Of a stretch of 64,000 nucleotides of DNA, positions 27,845 to 36,916 are shown piece by piece. Each line of letters opens with the position of its first letter. Position 1 is the stretch's first letter. This DNA comes from Bifidobacterium bifidum ATCC 29521 = JCM 1255 = DSM 20456 (lineage in GTDB: Bacteria; Actinomycetota; Actinomycetes; Actinomycetales; Bifidobacteriaceae). The translations under genes and the position numbers were made by a program. A model generated the notes under the pieces. The model ran no database searches. It saw nothing but the letters and a program-made list of their open reading frames with translations, and was not told the origin of the DNA. The DNA is taken from the NCBI RefSeq assembly GCF_001025135.1, contig NZ_AP012323.1, positions 2,046,001-2,110,000 on the forward strand, written 5' to 3'.

Positions 27845-28068
27845 CGTTATCTCGCTTCCGAGGGGGTGATTTCAGGCCCGCCGAACATCTATCTGCGTTT
27901 CAAGGGGTTGGCGTTGCTCGATATTCGAGGTATTGCATGATGGACGCCACTGGAATCATGCGGCTCCCATGCCATTGATACTCGGCCACCAACCCCTCGA
28001 AATGCAGATAGATGTTCCAGAGCGTCCGAGTCACCCCCTCGAAACGTAGATACCCTGCCGAGATAACG
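27845..28068. repeat. 224-bp nested inverted repeat between leuA and the phosphoesterase gene
   Basis: The inner arms 27883-27911 and 27989-28017 pair over 29 bp with two mismatches. The outer pairs CGTTATCTCG (27845) with CGAGATAACG (28059) and GAGGGGGTGA (27860) with TCACCCCCTC (28031) enclose them. A motif like ATCTAtCTGCrTTTCrAGGGG recurs three times in the two orientations. The rest of the 27691-28181 gap holds the leuA promoter and no gene. Confidence 0.75.
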
Positions 28069-28181
28069 TTTCGGCCCCTCTCCGGACGCCCGTTGACTGC
28101 ATGGCGGCGCCCGCTCCACGCGTGGTGGCGACTTCGCGAAGAGTATGGCGCCGCACAGGACGACTCGCTACAGTGGAGGGC

Positions 28182-29582
28182 ATGACACTGCGTTTTCACG
28201 ACGACGGCACGTTCCGCGTGCTGCAAATGGCCGACATTCAGGACGGCCCGGAAGTCAACCGCGACACGATCCGCATGATCGAGGCCGCAATCAACGAGGC
28301 GAAGCCGGATTTGGTGGTGTTCACCGGCGATCAAATCCGCGGGTACGATCCCGCGTACATCGACACGTTCCTGCGCCGGCGCGGCGAGAACCCCGGCGCA
28401 CGCGTACGTCTCGTCACCGAAATCGAGGCGAAGCTACACGGCATCCACAGGCGCATCGCGGCGCGGCGCGATCCGGACCTGCCACCGCAGGACGATGTGG
28501 TCACGATGGACGACCTGATGAACGACACCCGGCAGAAAGTGCGCGACACGTTCAGCGCGTTCCTCGGACCGGTCATCAACGCGGGCGTGCCGTTCGCCGC
28601 GACCTATGGCAATCACGACTTCCAGTGCGGCATCCTGCCTGACGAGCAGGACGACATCTACCGCGAGTTCCCCGGCTGCCTGAATCCCGAGGCCGATGCT
28701 GCCGGCGGCTCGCCGTTGGCCATCGAGTCGGGCACATTCGCGCTGCCCGTGCTGTCCTCCGACGGTTCGGAGCATGTGGCGATGGGCGTGATGCTGGTCA
28801 ATTCCGGCGATTATGCGGGCAAGCCGGAGGAGAATGACGCCCAGTACCCGCGGTATGTGGCGCATTCGCGCGGACTCGACCTAGCGGATTCGGACGGCTA
28901 CGGCACACCGAGCGCTGAGGCGATCGCATGGCTGGGCGACGTGCAGCGCACGCTCGCCGAGCGCAACGGCGATGGCGAACCGGTGCCGTCGATCACGTTC
29001 CAGCATATTCCGCCGCAGGAATTCTATGACTGCCTGACCGAGGTCCCGGCATGGACGCCGAACGCCGTGGAGGGCGCCCGCAATTACGCCGGGCGCTGCT
29101 ACGTGCTCAACGACGCCGTATGCCGGCCGGGGTCACGGCTCGGCGAGGCGATCGGCTGCGCTGACGAGAACGTCGGCGAGGTGGACGCATTGCGCGAGGC
29201 GGGCGGCTATTTCGCGTTGTACTGCGGGCACGATCACAAGAACTCGTTCGTCGGGCACGTGCATGACCTCGATCTAGGGTATGCGCCGACGTGCGGCTTC
29301 GAATGCTACGGTCCGAAGTCTCGCCTGCGCGGCATCCGCCTGTTCGAGTTCCGCGAAGACGACCCGGCCGCGTATGAGACCCGCATGCTCACGTGGGGCG
29401 ACCTGGTCGGCCGTTACAGCGGCAATGAGTTGCGCGTGTTCTTCGAGGATCATTGCGTGACGGGCGCCGCGACCCTGCGCAACGAACTGCGCCGGCCGCA
29501 GGTGTTTGCCACCGTCGCCCTGACCCTATCCGCCGGCTTCGCGGCAATCGTGCGCTCCATCGCACGGCGTCTGCGACGCTAG
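28182..29582 (+). CDS. Calcineurin-like metallophosphoesterase
   Basis: A metal-dependent phosphoesterase of 466 residues. The motifs are MADIQDG, where the usual DxH has Gln instead of His, then FTGDQIRG, YGNHDF and CGHDHKN. These supply most of the two-metal site. A hydrophobic stretch near the C-terminus (FATVALTLSAGFAAIV) followed by basic residues suggests a membrane anchor. There is no signal peptide, so the catalytic part may be cytoplasmic. Start ATG 28182 has GGAGGG immediately upstream. Related proteins are annotated as phosphohydrolases of the Icc/purple-acid type. Substrate unknown. It is a single gene between a large inverted repeat and a pseudogene. Confidence 0.85.
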   Translation: MTLRFHDDGTFRVLQMADIQDGPEVNRDTIRMIEAAINEAKPDLVVFTGDQIRGYDPAYIDTFLRRRGENPGARVRLVTEIEAKLHGIHRRIAARRDPDLPPQDDVVTMDDLMNDTRQKVRDTFSAFLGPVINAGVPFAATYGNHDFQCGILPDEQDDIYREFPGCLNPEADAAGGSPLAIESGTFALPVLSSDGSEHVAMGVMLVNSGDYAGKPEENDAQYPRYVAHSRGLDLADSDGYGTPSAEAIAWLGDVQRTLAERNGDGEPVPSITFQHIPPQEFYDCLTEVPAWTPNAVEGARNYAGRCYVLNDAVCRPGSRLGEAIGCADENVGEVDALREAGGYFALYCGHDHKNSFVGHVHDLDLGYAPTCGFECYGPKSRLRGIRLFEFREDDPAAYETRMLTWGDLVGRYSGNELRVFFEDHCVTGAATLRNELRRPQVFATVALTLSAGFAAIVRSIARRLRR

Positions 29583-29698
29583 CGCAGCGGCGGCAAACAG
29601 ACGACAAAGGGCATGGTTCCGGCGGCGATATCGTCGACACCATGCCTATTCATATCCGCCGTATATCCACCCGGCTCATCCCCGGGCCGGCCCTACCT

Positions 29699-30285
29699 CT
29701 ACTCGGTCAGGTACAGCACGTTCTCGTCAAGGGGGAACGACGTTCATGTGGTACCCCTCCATTTTCAGGAACGGCTTGGAGCTGTCAGGCTTGGCATGGC
29801 CTGACACGTCGGCAACTGGTAGCTCGCGCCGGCCAGTCCCTCCAGTTTGTCGCTGCTGATGCCGGCTGGCACATAGATGGAGTCCATCGGCTTGTTGATT
29901 TCGGCCTCGCTATACGTCGAGCTCGACCCATTGCAGGATTTGAATCCTTTCTTGCCGCCGCAGCGATAGTCGCTATCCGGCCCCATGAGCTCGATGCCGA
30001 CGTCCGACGGCACCTTCCACCAATCGTCACCACCCGTGTCCGTCCGGCGTGCAGCGTGACCGACTGCGGAGCATCGGGGCTCAGCATGAGCTTGCCCGAG
30101 CCAACCGAGGTGGCCTTGCCCTTGTCGTCCAACGTCAGGCACCAACTGTCGTCTTTCAGGCAGTATTTGCCTGCTATCGGCTAGAAATCGCCTTTGCCGA
30201 GTGCGGTGCGAACATCCGTCAGGCTCATGTCCTTGGTGGGCTTGGCCGATGATGCACCGCCGTCCGCGCCGGCGCTGCCGCCCGG
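29699..30285 (-). pseudogene. Decayed paralogue of a zinc-ribbon surface protein (C-terminal part)
   Basis: Reading leftwards from the stop of the neighbouring gene, the same frame continues as a Gly/Ser/Ala linker, then KDMSLTDVRTALGKGDF and a stop, then IAGKYCLKDDSWCLTLDD. A frameshift near 30035 moves to the frame with DDWWKVPSDVGIELMGPD and KPMDSIYVPAG. Another near 29795 leads to SKPFLKMEGYHMNVV, and a third to LDENVLYLTE and the final stop at 29699. The modules resemble the neighbour's end (NKLESDGYFDADAL, TKPFLIYRD, VYYLTV). No start codon or membrane part survives, so this is a truncated paralogue. Confidence 0.8.
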
Positions 30286-32214
30286 TTACTTGACATCGGC
30301 GTCGGGCAGCTCACCCCAATCCAGGTCGATGGAGACGGTCAGATAGTACACGGTGTCGTCGCTGGGAGCGGGCTTCATCTTGACGATGTCGCTTTTGCTG
30401 CCGACGTAGCCGTTGTACGGCATGAACGGGTTGGCGGAGTTATTGGTCATGTCCGCCGTGGTCTTGTCGTAGAGCTTCGGGTCACGGTAGATCAGGAACG
30501 GCTTGGTCGTGTTCACGGCTTTCTGCTTCTTGGCCGCGGCCAGCGCGTCCGCGTCAAAGTACCCGTCGCTTTCGAGCTTGTTCAGGTCCGCGCCGACCGG
30601 CACGACCAGATAGAAGTCCTGCATGTGATACGTCGCGCCGGAGATATTGTTGTAATCGCCGTTTTCGACCATCTTGCCGTTGTTGCAGACGATGCCGCCT
30701 GCCGTATTCGAGTCTTCCTGGCTGGTGCCGCACCAGTAGTTCGTCATACTGGATCGCGGGAACAGTTCGAACGCGCCGGTGTCACCGGTGAGCAGGTAGT
30801 CGGCTTTCGGGCTGGAGCAGTACGGCTGCTGGATGGCATCGCAGGAGCTCAGCGACTCGTACTCGCCGTATTCGGTACCGTCGCGACCTTTCGGATAGGG
30901 GATGTACGAGTTGCCTTCGCTGCCATCGCCGCCATCCTTGAACGTGATGCAGTCACCGGAGTTGTTGCACCACGTTCCCGCGGCCACACCGGAGACACCG
31001 AGCAGATTGTCGCCGCCGGTCTCCGGGGAATCGTGAACCGTGTAGGCGTCCTTGACACCGCTGGCGTCGATGCCGTAATACAGCGTGACCGCATCGCCTT
31101 CCGCTACCGTGGATCCGGGCATCGGGTCGGAACCGGACACTTTGCCGACGAACTTCTTCGAGGCGAGGCGCGGCACGAGCGTCACGTCATGTCCTTGGCT
31201 TTCCAGTTCGGATTTCACCGTGTCGACGTCCCGGCCGACGATGTCGATGCTGATGGCGCCGCCGTCGCTCTTCGTGGCGACGCCGATGTAGATGCCGTCG
31301 TCCTTGTCGCCGTCCGACAGCGCCTGTCCTTCGGCGGGGTAGGTCGCCACCACGGAACCGATTGGCTTCTTCTTGGTGTCGGACACCGGTACCTGCTTGT
31401 AATGTACCGGCACACCCATCGTCTTGAACGTGGATACGACCTTCGTGGCCTGCTTGCCCATCGTGTTCTTGGGCACACCGGGGCCACCCGACTCCTGGAC
31501 GATTACCGCGGCGTCCTTCTGGACGCGGTCGCCGGGCTTCATGCCCTCGTATCCGAGGAACACGCCCTTCTTCTTGCCGGAGAAGATGATCGCCTTCGAT
31601 GCCTTCACGCCCTTGGCTTTCAGCTGGGTGACCACGTCATCGGCGGTGGCTTCGCCGCCGGACGCACCGGAGATCTCTTCGGCGGTAGGCAGCGGGGTTC
31701 CGCCCCAGATGCCCGCGCGATACGTGAAGAACAGGGCAAGACCGACACCCAACGCGAGGGCGATCACCACGGCCACGATGAGGCCGATGAACTTGCCCCT
31801 GGATTTGGGCTTCGGCGTTTTCCCTGGCACGGCCGGCGTCGCCGCTGACGGCTGGGTTGCGGGCGCGGCCGGAGTCGAGACTCCGGCACCTGACGGCTGG
31901 GCGAACTGCTGGGCTTGCGGCCACGCCGGTTGGGCAACAGGCTGCTGCGGCTGAGGTTGGGACTGAGCCGGCTGCAAAGGCTGTGTTGGCTGGAGCGGCT
32001 CCTGAGGTGCAGCAGGAGCCGGCGCGAATCCGCCGCCTGGCAGTGGTACAGCTGGAGTCGCCGGCTGTTGCGCCGCAGAGGGCTGGGGCATCTGCGATAC
32101 TGCGGGCTGCGACGCCGGCGCGGCCTGTGATACCTGTTGTTGCAGCGGCTGCCCGCAGTTCCCACAGAATTTGCTGTCCGGGCTTTCGTCATTCCCGCAA
32201 TATGGGCACTTCAT
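30286..32214 (-). CDS. Zinc-ribbon, single-pass membrane protein with PASTA-like extracellular repeats
   Basis: It has 642 residues from ATG 32214 (AAAGGCGG upstream). The N-terminal zinc ribbon is CPYCGNDESPDSKFCGNCG. A 110-residue Pro/Gln/Ala linker follows, then one membrane segment (FIGLIVAVVIALALGVGLAL). The outside part has about three PASTA-like repeats (one from VVTQLKAKGVKASKAIIF, the next around VVSTFKTMGVPVHYK, the third around VKSELESQGHDVTLV). A Cys-containing C-terminal domain ends YYLTVSIDLDWGELPD. PASTA domains often bind peptidoglycan, but kinase or PBP domains are absent. Function unknown; surface sensing is an inference. A broken relative lies directly downstream. Confidence 0.8.
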   Translation of the reverse strand: MKCPYCGNDESPDSKFCGNCGQPLQQQVSQAAPASQPAVSQMPQPSAAQQPATPAVPLPGGGFAPAPAAPQEPLQPTQPLQPAQSQPQPQQPVAQPAWPQAQQFAQPSGAGVSTPAAPATQPSAATPAVPGKTPKPKSRGKFIGLIVAVVIALALGVGLALFFTYRAGIWGGTPLPTAEEISGASGGEATADDVVTQLKAKGVKASKAIIFSGKKKGVFLGYEGMKPGDRVQKDAAVIVQESGGPGVPKNTMGKQATKVVSTFKTMGVPVHYKQVPVSDTKKKPIGSVVATYPAEGQALSDGDKDDGIYIGVATKSDGGAISIDIVGRDVDTVKSELESQGHDVTLVPRLASKKFVGKVSGSDPMPGSTVAEGDAVTLYYGIDASGVKDAYTVHDSPETGGDNLLGVSGVAAGTWCNNSGDCITFKDGGDGSEGNSYIPYPKGRDGTEYGEYESLSSCDAIQQPYCSSPKADYLLTGDTGAFELFPRSSMTNYWCGTSQEDSNTAGGIVCNNGKMVENGDYNNISGATYHMQDFYLVVPVGADLNKLESDGYFDADALAAAKKQKAVNTTKPFLIYRDPKLYDKTTADMTNNSANPFMPYNGYVGSKSDIVKMKPAPSDDTVYYLTVSIDLDWGELPDADVK

Positions 32215-32425
32215 GCGTGTCCGCCTTTCTCCCCCGCCCAATGGCGTCTCTCATCATTGCCCGCCGGCGCGAAAGCGCTCGCGAACACATCAAGAACATC
32301 ATAAAACCGGGCGTCGTACAACACAGTGTCACATATCAGGAAACACCAAGCATCCATCGGTCACGCCCAGATGCGTCACTGTGCGGCGGCCCAGCGAAGG
32401 CGACAGACAAGCACTCCAGCGAAAT

Positions 32426-33046
32426 TCAGTGGAACAGACTCACGCCGCGCCGGGCCATGCAGTAGGCGTTACCCAGCCACGTGTGCCGCGAGTTCGGCCA
32501 CACGGCCCCCAGACGCGGCGCGTTCTGGCTCATCCAGATGCTGGGCACGCGCCCGTCGGCGCTGCGAGAGCCGAGCAGGTTGAACCCGTTCTTGATCTCA
32601 AGCCAATCGGGGTGCTGCGTGGCAATGGCAAGACCCTCTTCAAGGGTCAGTGGCGTGCGCTCGTCGGAATCGATGAGCTTGCGCGCCACGTCCGGCTCGC
32701 GATTGATGTAGCAGGTGCCGGTATGCGGCTCGACAACCAGATAGAACGGCCCTTCCGGCGGCTCGAACCCGTCCTGCGGCAGGAAGCTTGCGATGTCGCG
32801 CGGAGGCATTGTCGTGAAACCGGCCATGCGGTTGATGCTGGTTCGGGCGATCAGCGACTCAGGCGACACCAGCTCGCGCGTGGGGATCAGCAGGATGTTC
32901 GAGCCCAGATCGGTATGCTCCAACGCATGGATCAGCGGCCGTGCGAGCGCGCGGAACGCGGCGGCGCTCATGTCCGCCACGTCTGGGTAACCCAGCGCCA
33001 CGATACGATCCAGCTGCTTCTGCGCTTCCTGCGATGCTATTGACAT
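32426..33046 (-). CDS. DUF5701-family protein
   Basis: Cytoplasmic protein of 206 residues, start ATG 33046 (GGAAG upstream); a longer reading from 33088 has no ribosome site. Recognisable conserved segments are PRDIASFLPQDGFEPP, EGPFYLVVEPHTG and TPLTLEEGLAIATQHPDWL. A matching C-terminus is SAPRLGAVWPNSRHTWLG-like. No catalytic motif is apparent and no function is known for the family. It stands alone, 168 bp from the divergent asd gene. Confidence 0.75.
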   Translation of the reverse strand: MSIASQEAQKQLDRIVALGYPDVADMSAAAFRALARPLIHALEHTDLGSNILLIPTRELVSPESLIARTSINRMAGFTTMPPRDIASFLPQDGFEPPEGPFYLVVEPHTGTCYINREPDVARKLIDSDERTPLTLEEGLAIATQHPDWLEIKNGFNLLGSRSADGRVPSIWMSQNAPRLGAVWPNSRHTWLGNAYCMARRGVSLFH

Positions 33047-33214
33047 GCTTCCAGAGTACCGCGAATCCCGGCCGCAGCACCCACCCATCGGCGAACACGG
33101 CCATCATTCGGGAAAGCGGCCCGTCTTGTTCCGCGCATTCCGTACCATTGGATAGGTGCGGCCATGTCACTGCGGCCGCTTGTATAGGAAACCGAATCAA
33201 ACCCAGAGGTTGTT

Positions 33215-34309
33215 ATGTCCGAAAAGTTGAAGGTCGGCATTCTTGGCGCCACAGGTATGGTCGGCCAGCGTTTTGTGACACTGCTGGAGAACCACCCGTG
33301 GTTTGAGGTGGTCAAACTCGCCGCGTCCGCGCACAGTGCGGGAAAGACCTATGAAGAGGCCGTCGGCCCCCGCTGGAAGATGGAAACGCCGATGCCCGAG
33401 TACGTCAAGGACATGACGGTGCATGACGTCGCCGATGTGGCCGGCATGGCCGATGGCGTCGATTTCGTCTTCTCCGCGGTGAACATGTCGAAGGACGAGA
33501 TTCGCGCAATCGAAGAGGAGTACGCGAAGACCGAGACCCCGGTCGTCTCCAACAACAGCGCCCACCGTTGGACGCCGGATGTGCCGATGGTCGTGCCGGA
33601 GATCAACCCGGAGCATTTCGCGGTGATTGAGCACCAGCGCAAGCGGCTCGGCACCACGCGCGGCTTCATCGCCGTCAAGCCGAACTGCTCGATCCAGGCG
33701 TACACGCCGGCGCTGGCCGCGTGGAAGGAATTCGAGCCGCGCGAGGTCGTCGTCAGCACGTATCAGGCGATTTCCGGCGCGGGCAAGACCTTCAAGGACT
33801 GGCCTGAGATGGTGGGCAACATCATCCCGTTCATCTCCGGCGAGGAGGCGAAGAGCGAGAAGGAACCGCTCAAGGTGTTCGGTCACGTGGATGCCGGCAA
33901 GGGCGAGATCGTGCCGTTCGACGGCGGTCTCAAGATCACTTCGCAGTGCATCCGCGTGCCCGTGCTCAACGGCCACACCGCCACGGTATTCCTGAACTTC
34001 GGCAAGAAGGCCACCAAGGAAGAGCTCGTCGACCGCTTGGTGAACTACACGTCCAAGGCGTCCGAGCTGGGGCTGCCGCACGCGCCGAAGCACTTCATCC
34101 AATACCTCACCGAGGATGACCGCCCGCAGGTCAAGTTCGATGTGGACTACGAGGGCGGCATGGGCGTGTCAATCGGCCGTCTGCGCGAGGATTCGATCTT
34201 TGACTGGAAGTTCGTGGGGCTGGCTCACAACACGTTGCGCGGTGCCGCCGGCGGCGCGCTCGAATGCGCCGAAATGCTCAAGGCGCTCGGTTATATCAGC
34301 GCGAAGTGA
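33215..34309 (+). CDS. asd: Aspartate-semialdehyde dehydrogenase
   Basis: Reduces aspartyl phosphate to aspartate semialdehyde with NADPH, the step after aspartokinase. It has 364 residues. GILGATGMVGQRF is the nucleotide-binding loop. The catalytic Cys is Cys158 in VKPNCSIQ. GRLRED and the following HNTLRGAAGGAL complete the family pattern; the His is the general base region. Start ATG 33215 has AGAGG upstream. It faces the aspartokinase genes across a pair of terminators and a tiny membrane protein gene. Confidence 0.96.
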   Translation: MSEKLKVGILGATGMVGQRFVTLLENHPWFEVVKLAASAHSAGKTYEEAVGPRWKMETPMPEYVKDMTVHDVADVAGMADGVDFVFSAVNMSKDEIRAIEEEYAKTETPVVSNNSAHRWTPDVPMVVPEINPEHFAVIEHQRKRLGTTRGFIAVKPNCSIQAYTPALAAWKEFEPREVVVSTYQAISGAGKTFKDWPEMVGNIIPFISGEEAKSEKEPLKVFGHVDAGKGEIVPFDGGLKITSQCIRVPVLNGHTATVFLNFGKKATKEELVDRLVNYTSKASELGLPHAPKHFIQYLTEDDRPQVKFDVDYEGGMGVSIGRLREDSIFDWKFVGLAHNTLRGAAGGALECAEMLKALGYISAK

Positions 34310-34351
34310 CGGCAGCCTGCCGCTGAGACTGAAATTGCGGCTGGAGACCAT

Positions 34352-34402
34352 CGAACGGCCGGGTTGACCACGGATTGATTCCGCAGTCAACCCGGCCGTT
34401 CG
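34352..34402 (+). terminator. Terminator-type hairpin after asd
   Basis: CGAACGGCCGGGTTGAC (34352-34368) pairs perfectly with GTCAACCCGGCCGTTCG (34386-34402), giving a 17-bp stem. It lacks a strong T-run. It also lies downstream of the small minus-strand gene at 34418, so it can serve both directions. Confidence 0.7.
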
Positions 34403-34417
34403 GCATATCGGGTGTCG

Positions 34418-34564
34418 TCACCAACGCAGGTGACGTGCATTGCCGCGCGGATTACGGCGGAATCGTACCGTAACGATCACGGCGACTATGACCATGGCGA
34501 GCAGCAGTATGGCGGCGACCGTCGCTGCCACAAGGAGCCGCATAATTCCGTTGGAACGTTCCAT
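34418..34564 (-). CDS. 48-residue single-pass membrane protein
   Basis: A small gene with a near-perfect ribosome site (AAGGAGGAG, 4 nt before ATG 34564). The product has 48 residues: a short polar head (MERSNGIMR), one hydrophobic helix (residues 9-33, for example LVAATVAAILLLAMVIVAVI) and a basic tail (RFRRNPRGNARHLRW). It is flanked by two terminator hairpins, so it forms its own transcription unit. I do not recognise it. Small membrane proteins of this kind are often missed, and the strong translation signal argues that it is real. Confidence 0.65.
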   Translation of the reverse strand: MERSNGIMRLLVAATVAAILLLAMVIVAVIVTVRFRRNPRGNARHLRW

Positions 34565-34633
34565 GTGCTCCTCCTTCGGCTCAGGAGCGCGAATGAATAC
34601 GGAAGGAGGAGGTAAGAACGCTCAAACCAGATA

Positions 34634-34697
34634 AATTGACCACCCAGCCGGCTCCTGCTGTCGGAGATATTCCGCATAGCGGGCGGGGTGGTCAATT
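34634..34697 (-). terminator. Hairpin after the aspartokinase ACT gene
   Basis: AATTGACCACCC (34634-34645) and GGGTGGTCAATT (34686-34697) form a 12-bp perfect stem enclosing 40 nt, which contain a further small hairpin. On the minus strand the stem ends in AATTTATC. Confidence 0.6.
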
Positions 34698-34715
34698 ACG
34701 CGATTGCGTCAAAAA

Positions 34716-35282
34716 TCAGCGACCGGTGCCGCCGTAGACCACGGCTTCGACCTGATCGGCGTCGAGGCCGTAGGCGGTGTGCAGCGCGCGCACGGCGTCG
34801 TCAAGCTGGTCGAGCGGGACGAGCGCCGCGATGCGGATCTCGGATGTGGAGATCATCAGCACGTTGATGCCCTTGTCGCTCAGAGCGGTGAAGAACTTGG
34901 CCGCCAGGCCGGAATGGGTCTTCATGCCAACGCCCACGACCGCGACCTTGCCGACGCTCCTGTTGATGTCGAACGACTTGTAGCCCAGCTCGTCATGCTT
35001 GTCGATCAGCACGTTCTCGACTTCCTTGACGGTGGATTCCGGCACGGTGAAGGAGATCTCCGCGGTGCCCACGGACGCGCCGGCCTGCACGATCATGTCC
35101 ACATTCACACCGGCCGTCGCCAGCTCGGTGAACACTTTCGCCGCCATGCCGGGCTCGTTCGGAACGCCGCGCACGGTGGCCAGCGCTTCGCTGCGGTCGT
35201 GCGCCACCCCGGAGATGACCGGGGCTTCCGGGCCGAGGTCGGGGAACAGGTCACCCATGGATTTGCTGTTGTTGTCGCTCAT
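34716..35282 (-). CDS. Aspartokinase regulatory (ACT-domain) subunit
   Basis: 188 residues with two ACT domains: GVAHDRSEALATVRGVPNEP starts the first and GKVAVVGVGMKTHSGLAAKF the second. These match the lysine/threonine-binding part of actinobacterial aspartokinase, which in Corynebacterium comes from an internal start within one gene. Here it is a separate gene with its own start (AAAGGCG about 9 nt before ATG 35282), 70 bp after the catalytic subunit gene stop. It is expected to form an alpha2-beta2-type complex and to mediate feedback inhibition. The first 20 residues are extra and polar. Confidence 0.88.
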   Translation of the reverse strand: MSDNNSKSMGDLFPDLGPEAPVISGVAHDRSEALATVRGVPNEPGMAAKVFTELATAGVNVDMIVQAGASVGTAEISFTVPESTVKEVENVLIDKHDELGYKSFDINRSVGKVAVVGVGMKTHSGLAAKFFTALSDKGINVLMISTSEIRIAALVPLDQLDDAVRALHTAYGLDADQVEAVVYGGTGR

Positions 35283-35352
35283 GTTCTTTCGCCTTTATAT
35301 TTGTGTGAACGGTAAATCAGGTCTCGAATATGTCGTATGTCAGTGGACGACA

Positions 35353-36117
35353 TCAGTCGATGTTGGGCAGGCTGCGCGGGTCGACTCCGTCGGGCACGAT
35401 CAGCGTGCCGGGACGATGCGAGAAGGAGCTGCGCACGTGAAGCGGCATGTTGAACCGCTGCGCGTACTCCACGCAGCGCAGTGCCAGCACCTTCGAACCG
35501 CAACTGGACATCTCCAGAATCTCGTCGTAGCCGATGACCGGAATGCGACTGGCCTTTGGCACGATGCGCGGATCGGCGGTGAACACGCCATCCACGTCGG
35601 TGTAGATCTCGCAGATGTCGGCGCCGAGCGCCACGGCAAGCGCCACGGCCGACGTGTCGGAGCCGCCGCGGCCGAGCGTGGTGGCGTCTCCCTTGGCGTT
35701 GATGCCCTGGAAACCTGCGACGATGGCCACGTCTCCGAGCGACAGCGCGTTCTGCACGCGGTCGGGCTTCACGGCCTTGATGTGCGCGGCGCCGTAACGG
35801 GTGTCGGTGAAGAATCCGGCCTGCTGACCGGTGAACGAATGCGCACGGTCCCCGGCGGCGTGAATGGCCATGGCGAGAAGGCTCATGGAGATGCGCTCAC
35901 CGGCGGTCATCAGCATGTCCATCTCGCGCTCGGGCGGGTTGGAGTCGATGCTCAGCGCTTGGTCGATCAGGTCGTCGGTCGTGTCTCCCATGGCGGAGAC
36001 GACCACGGCCACCCTGTTGCCCTTTTTCTTGGTCTCGACGACGCGCTTGGCCACGCGCTTGATCGATTCGGTATCGGCGACCGACGAGCCGCCGTACTTC
36101 TGCACGATGAGAGCCAC
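35353..36117 (-). CDS. lysC: Aspartokinase catalytic subunit
   Basis: Phosphorylates aspartate, the first step towards lysine, threonine, methionine and diaminopimelate for cell walls. At 254 residues it contains the whole kinase domain and stops where the ACT region normally begins. Motifs are VQKYGGSSV at the start, [31 protein letters not shown] and [13 protein letters not shown]. The start is GTG 36117 with AGGACAG upstream. The ACT part is supplied by the next gene in the operon. The usual single-chain enzyme has about 420 residues. Confidence 0.93.
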   Translation of the reverse strand: MALIVQKYGGSSVADTESIKRVAKRVVETKKKGNRVAVVVSAMGDTTDDLIDQALSIDSNPPEREMDMLMTAGERISMSLLAMAIHAAGDRAHSFTGQQAGFFTDTRYGAAHIKAVKPDRVQNALSLGDVAIVAGFQGINAKGDATTLGRGGSDTSAVALAVALGADICEIYTDVDGVFTADPRIVPKASRIPVIGYDEILEMSSCGSKVLALRCVEYAQRFNMPLHVRSSFSHRPGTLIVPDGVDPRSLPNID

Positions 36118-36305
36118 TGCTGTCCTATCTTCTCGCGGAATGCATCTGCGTCAATACTACGCAAGCGGCACGATTATAGGAATTTCGGCACTGCCGCGCA
36201 CGCGTGCGCCGCCATGCGGACAGGAACGGCCGCGCTGCGGGCGCAGGTATCCGGGCGATGATTCGCGTCGGCGGCGCCGGGACGGGCCGACGCTGGCAGC
36301 CTCGT

Positions 36306-36908
36306 TTATGCTTCGCGGCGACCTGTGAGGGCCCGACCGAGCGTGACCTCGTCGGCGTATTCGAGGTCGCTGCCGACGGGCAGACCGCTGGCGAGCCGGG
36401 TGACCTTGATGCCGAGCGGGCTGAGCAGACGACTCAGGTATGTCGTCGTCGCCTCGCCTTCGATGTTGGGGTCGAGTGCGAGGATGACTTCCTTGACCTC
36501 GTCAGTCTTGAGGCGGTCGAGAAGCTTGGGGATGTTGAGGTCGGCCGGTCCGACGTTGGCCATCGGATTGATGGCGCCGCCGAGCACATGGTATTGGCCG
36601 CGGTATTCACGGGTGCGCTCGATGCTCATCACGTCCTTCGGCTCTTCGACCACGCAGATCACCCCGTGGTCGCGTCTCGGGTCGGCGCATACCGGGCACG
36701 GACTGACCTCGCACACGTTTCCGCAGATGTCGCAGAACCGCACTTTTTCCTTGACTTCCGTGATGGCGTCGACCAGCTTGCCCGTCTCCTCGTCGGAGGC
36801 CGACAGCAGATAGAAGGCGATGCGCTGCGCCCCTTTTGGGCCGATACCGGGCAGTCCGGCAAATGCGTCGATGAGTCGCTGTATCGCGCCGTCATATGCC
36901 AAAGCCAT
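36306..36908 (-). CDS. recR: Recombination protein RecR
   Basis: Works with RecF and RecO at gaps during recombinational repair. It has 200 residues from ATG 36908 ([10 protein letters not shown]), with GGAG 11 nt upstream; a GTG at 36920 overlapping the dnaX stop is the alternative. It has the helix-hairpin-helix [11 protein letters not shown], a four-Cys zinc finger ([16 protein letters not shown]) and a Toprim segment ([10 protein letters not shown]). Directly downstream of dnaX, a gene pair conserved across bacteria. Confidence 0.96.
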   Translation of the reverse strand: MALAYDGAIQRLIDAFAGLPGIGPKGAQRIAFYLLSASDEETGKLVDAITEVKEKVRFCDICGNVCEVSPCPVCADPRRDHGVICVVEEPKDVMSIERTREYRGQYHVLGGAINPMANVGPADLNIPKLLDRLKTDEVKEVILALDPNIEGEATTTYLSRLLSPLGIKVTRLASGLPVGSDLEYADEVTLGRALTGRREA

Positions 36909-36916
36909 TGGTGTGC

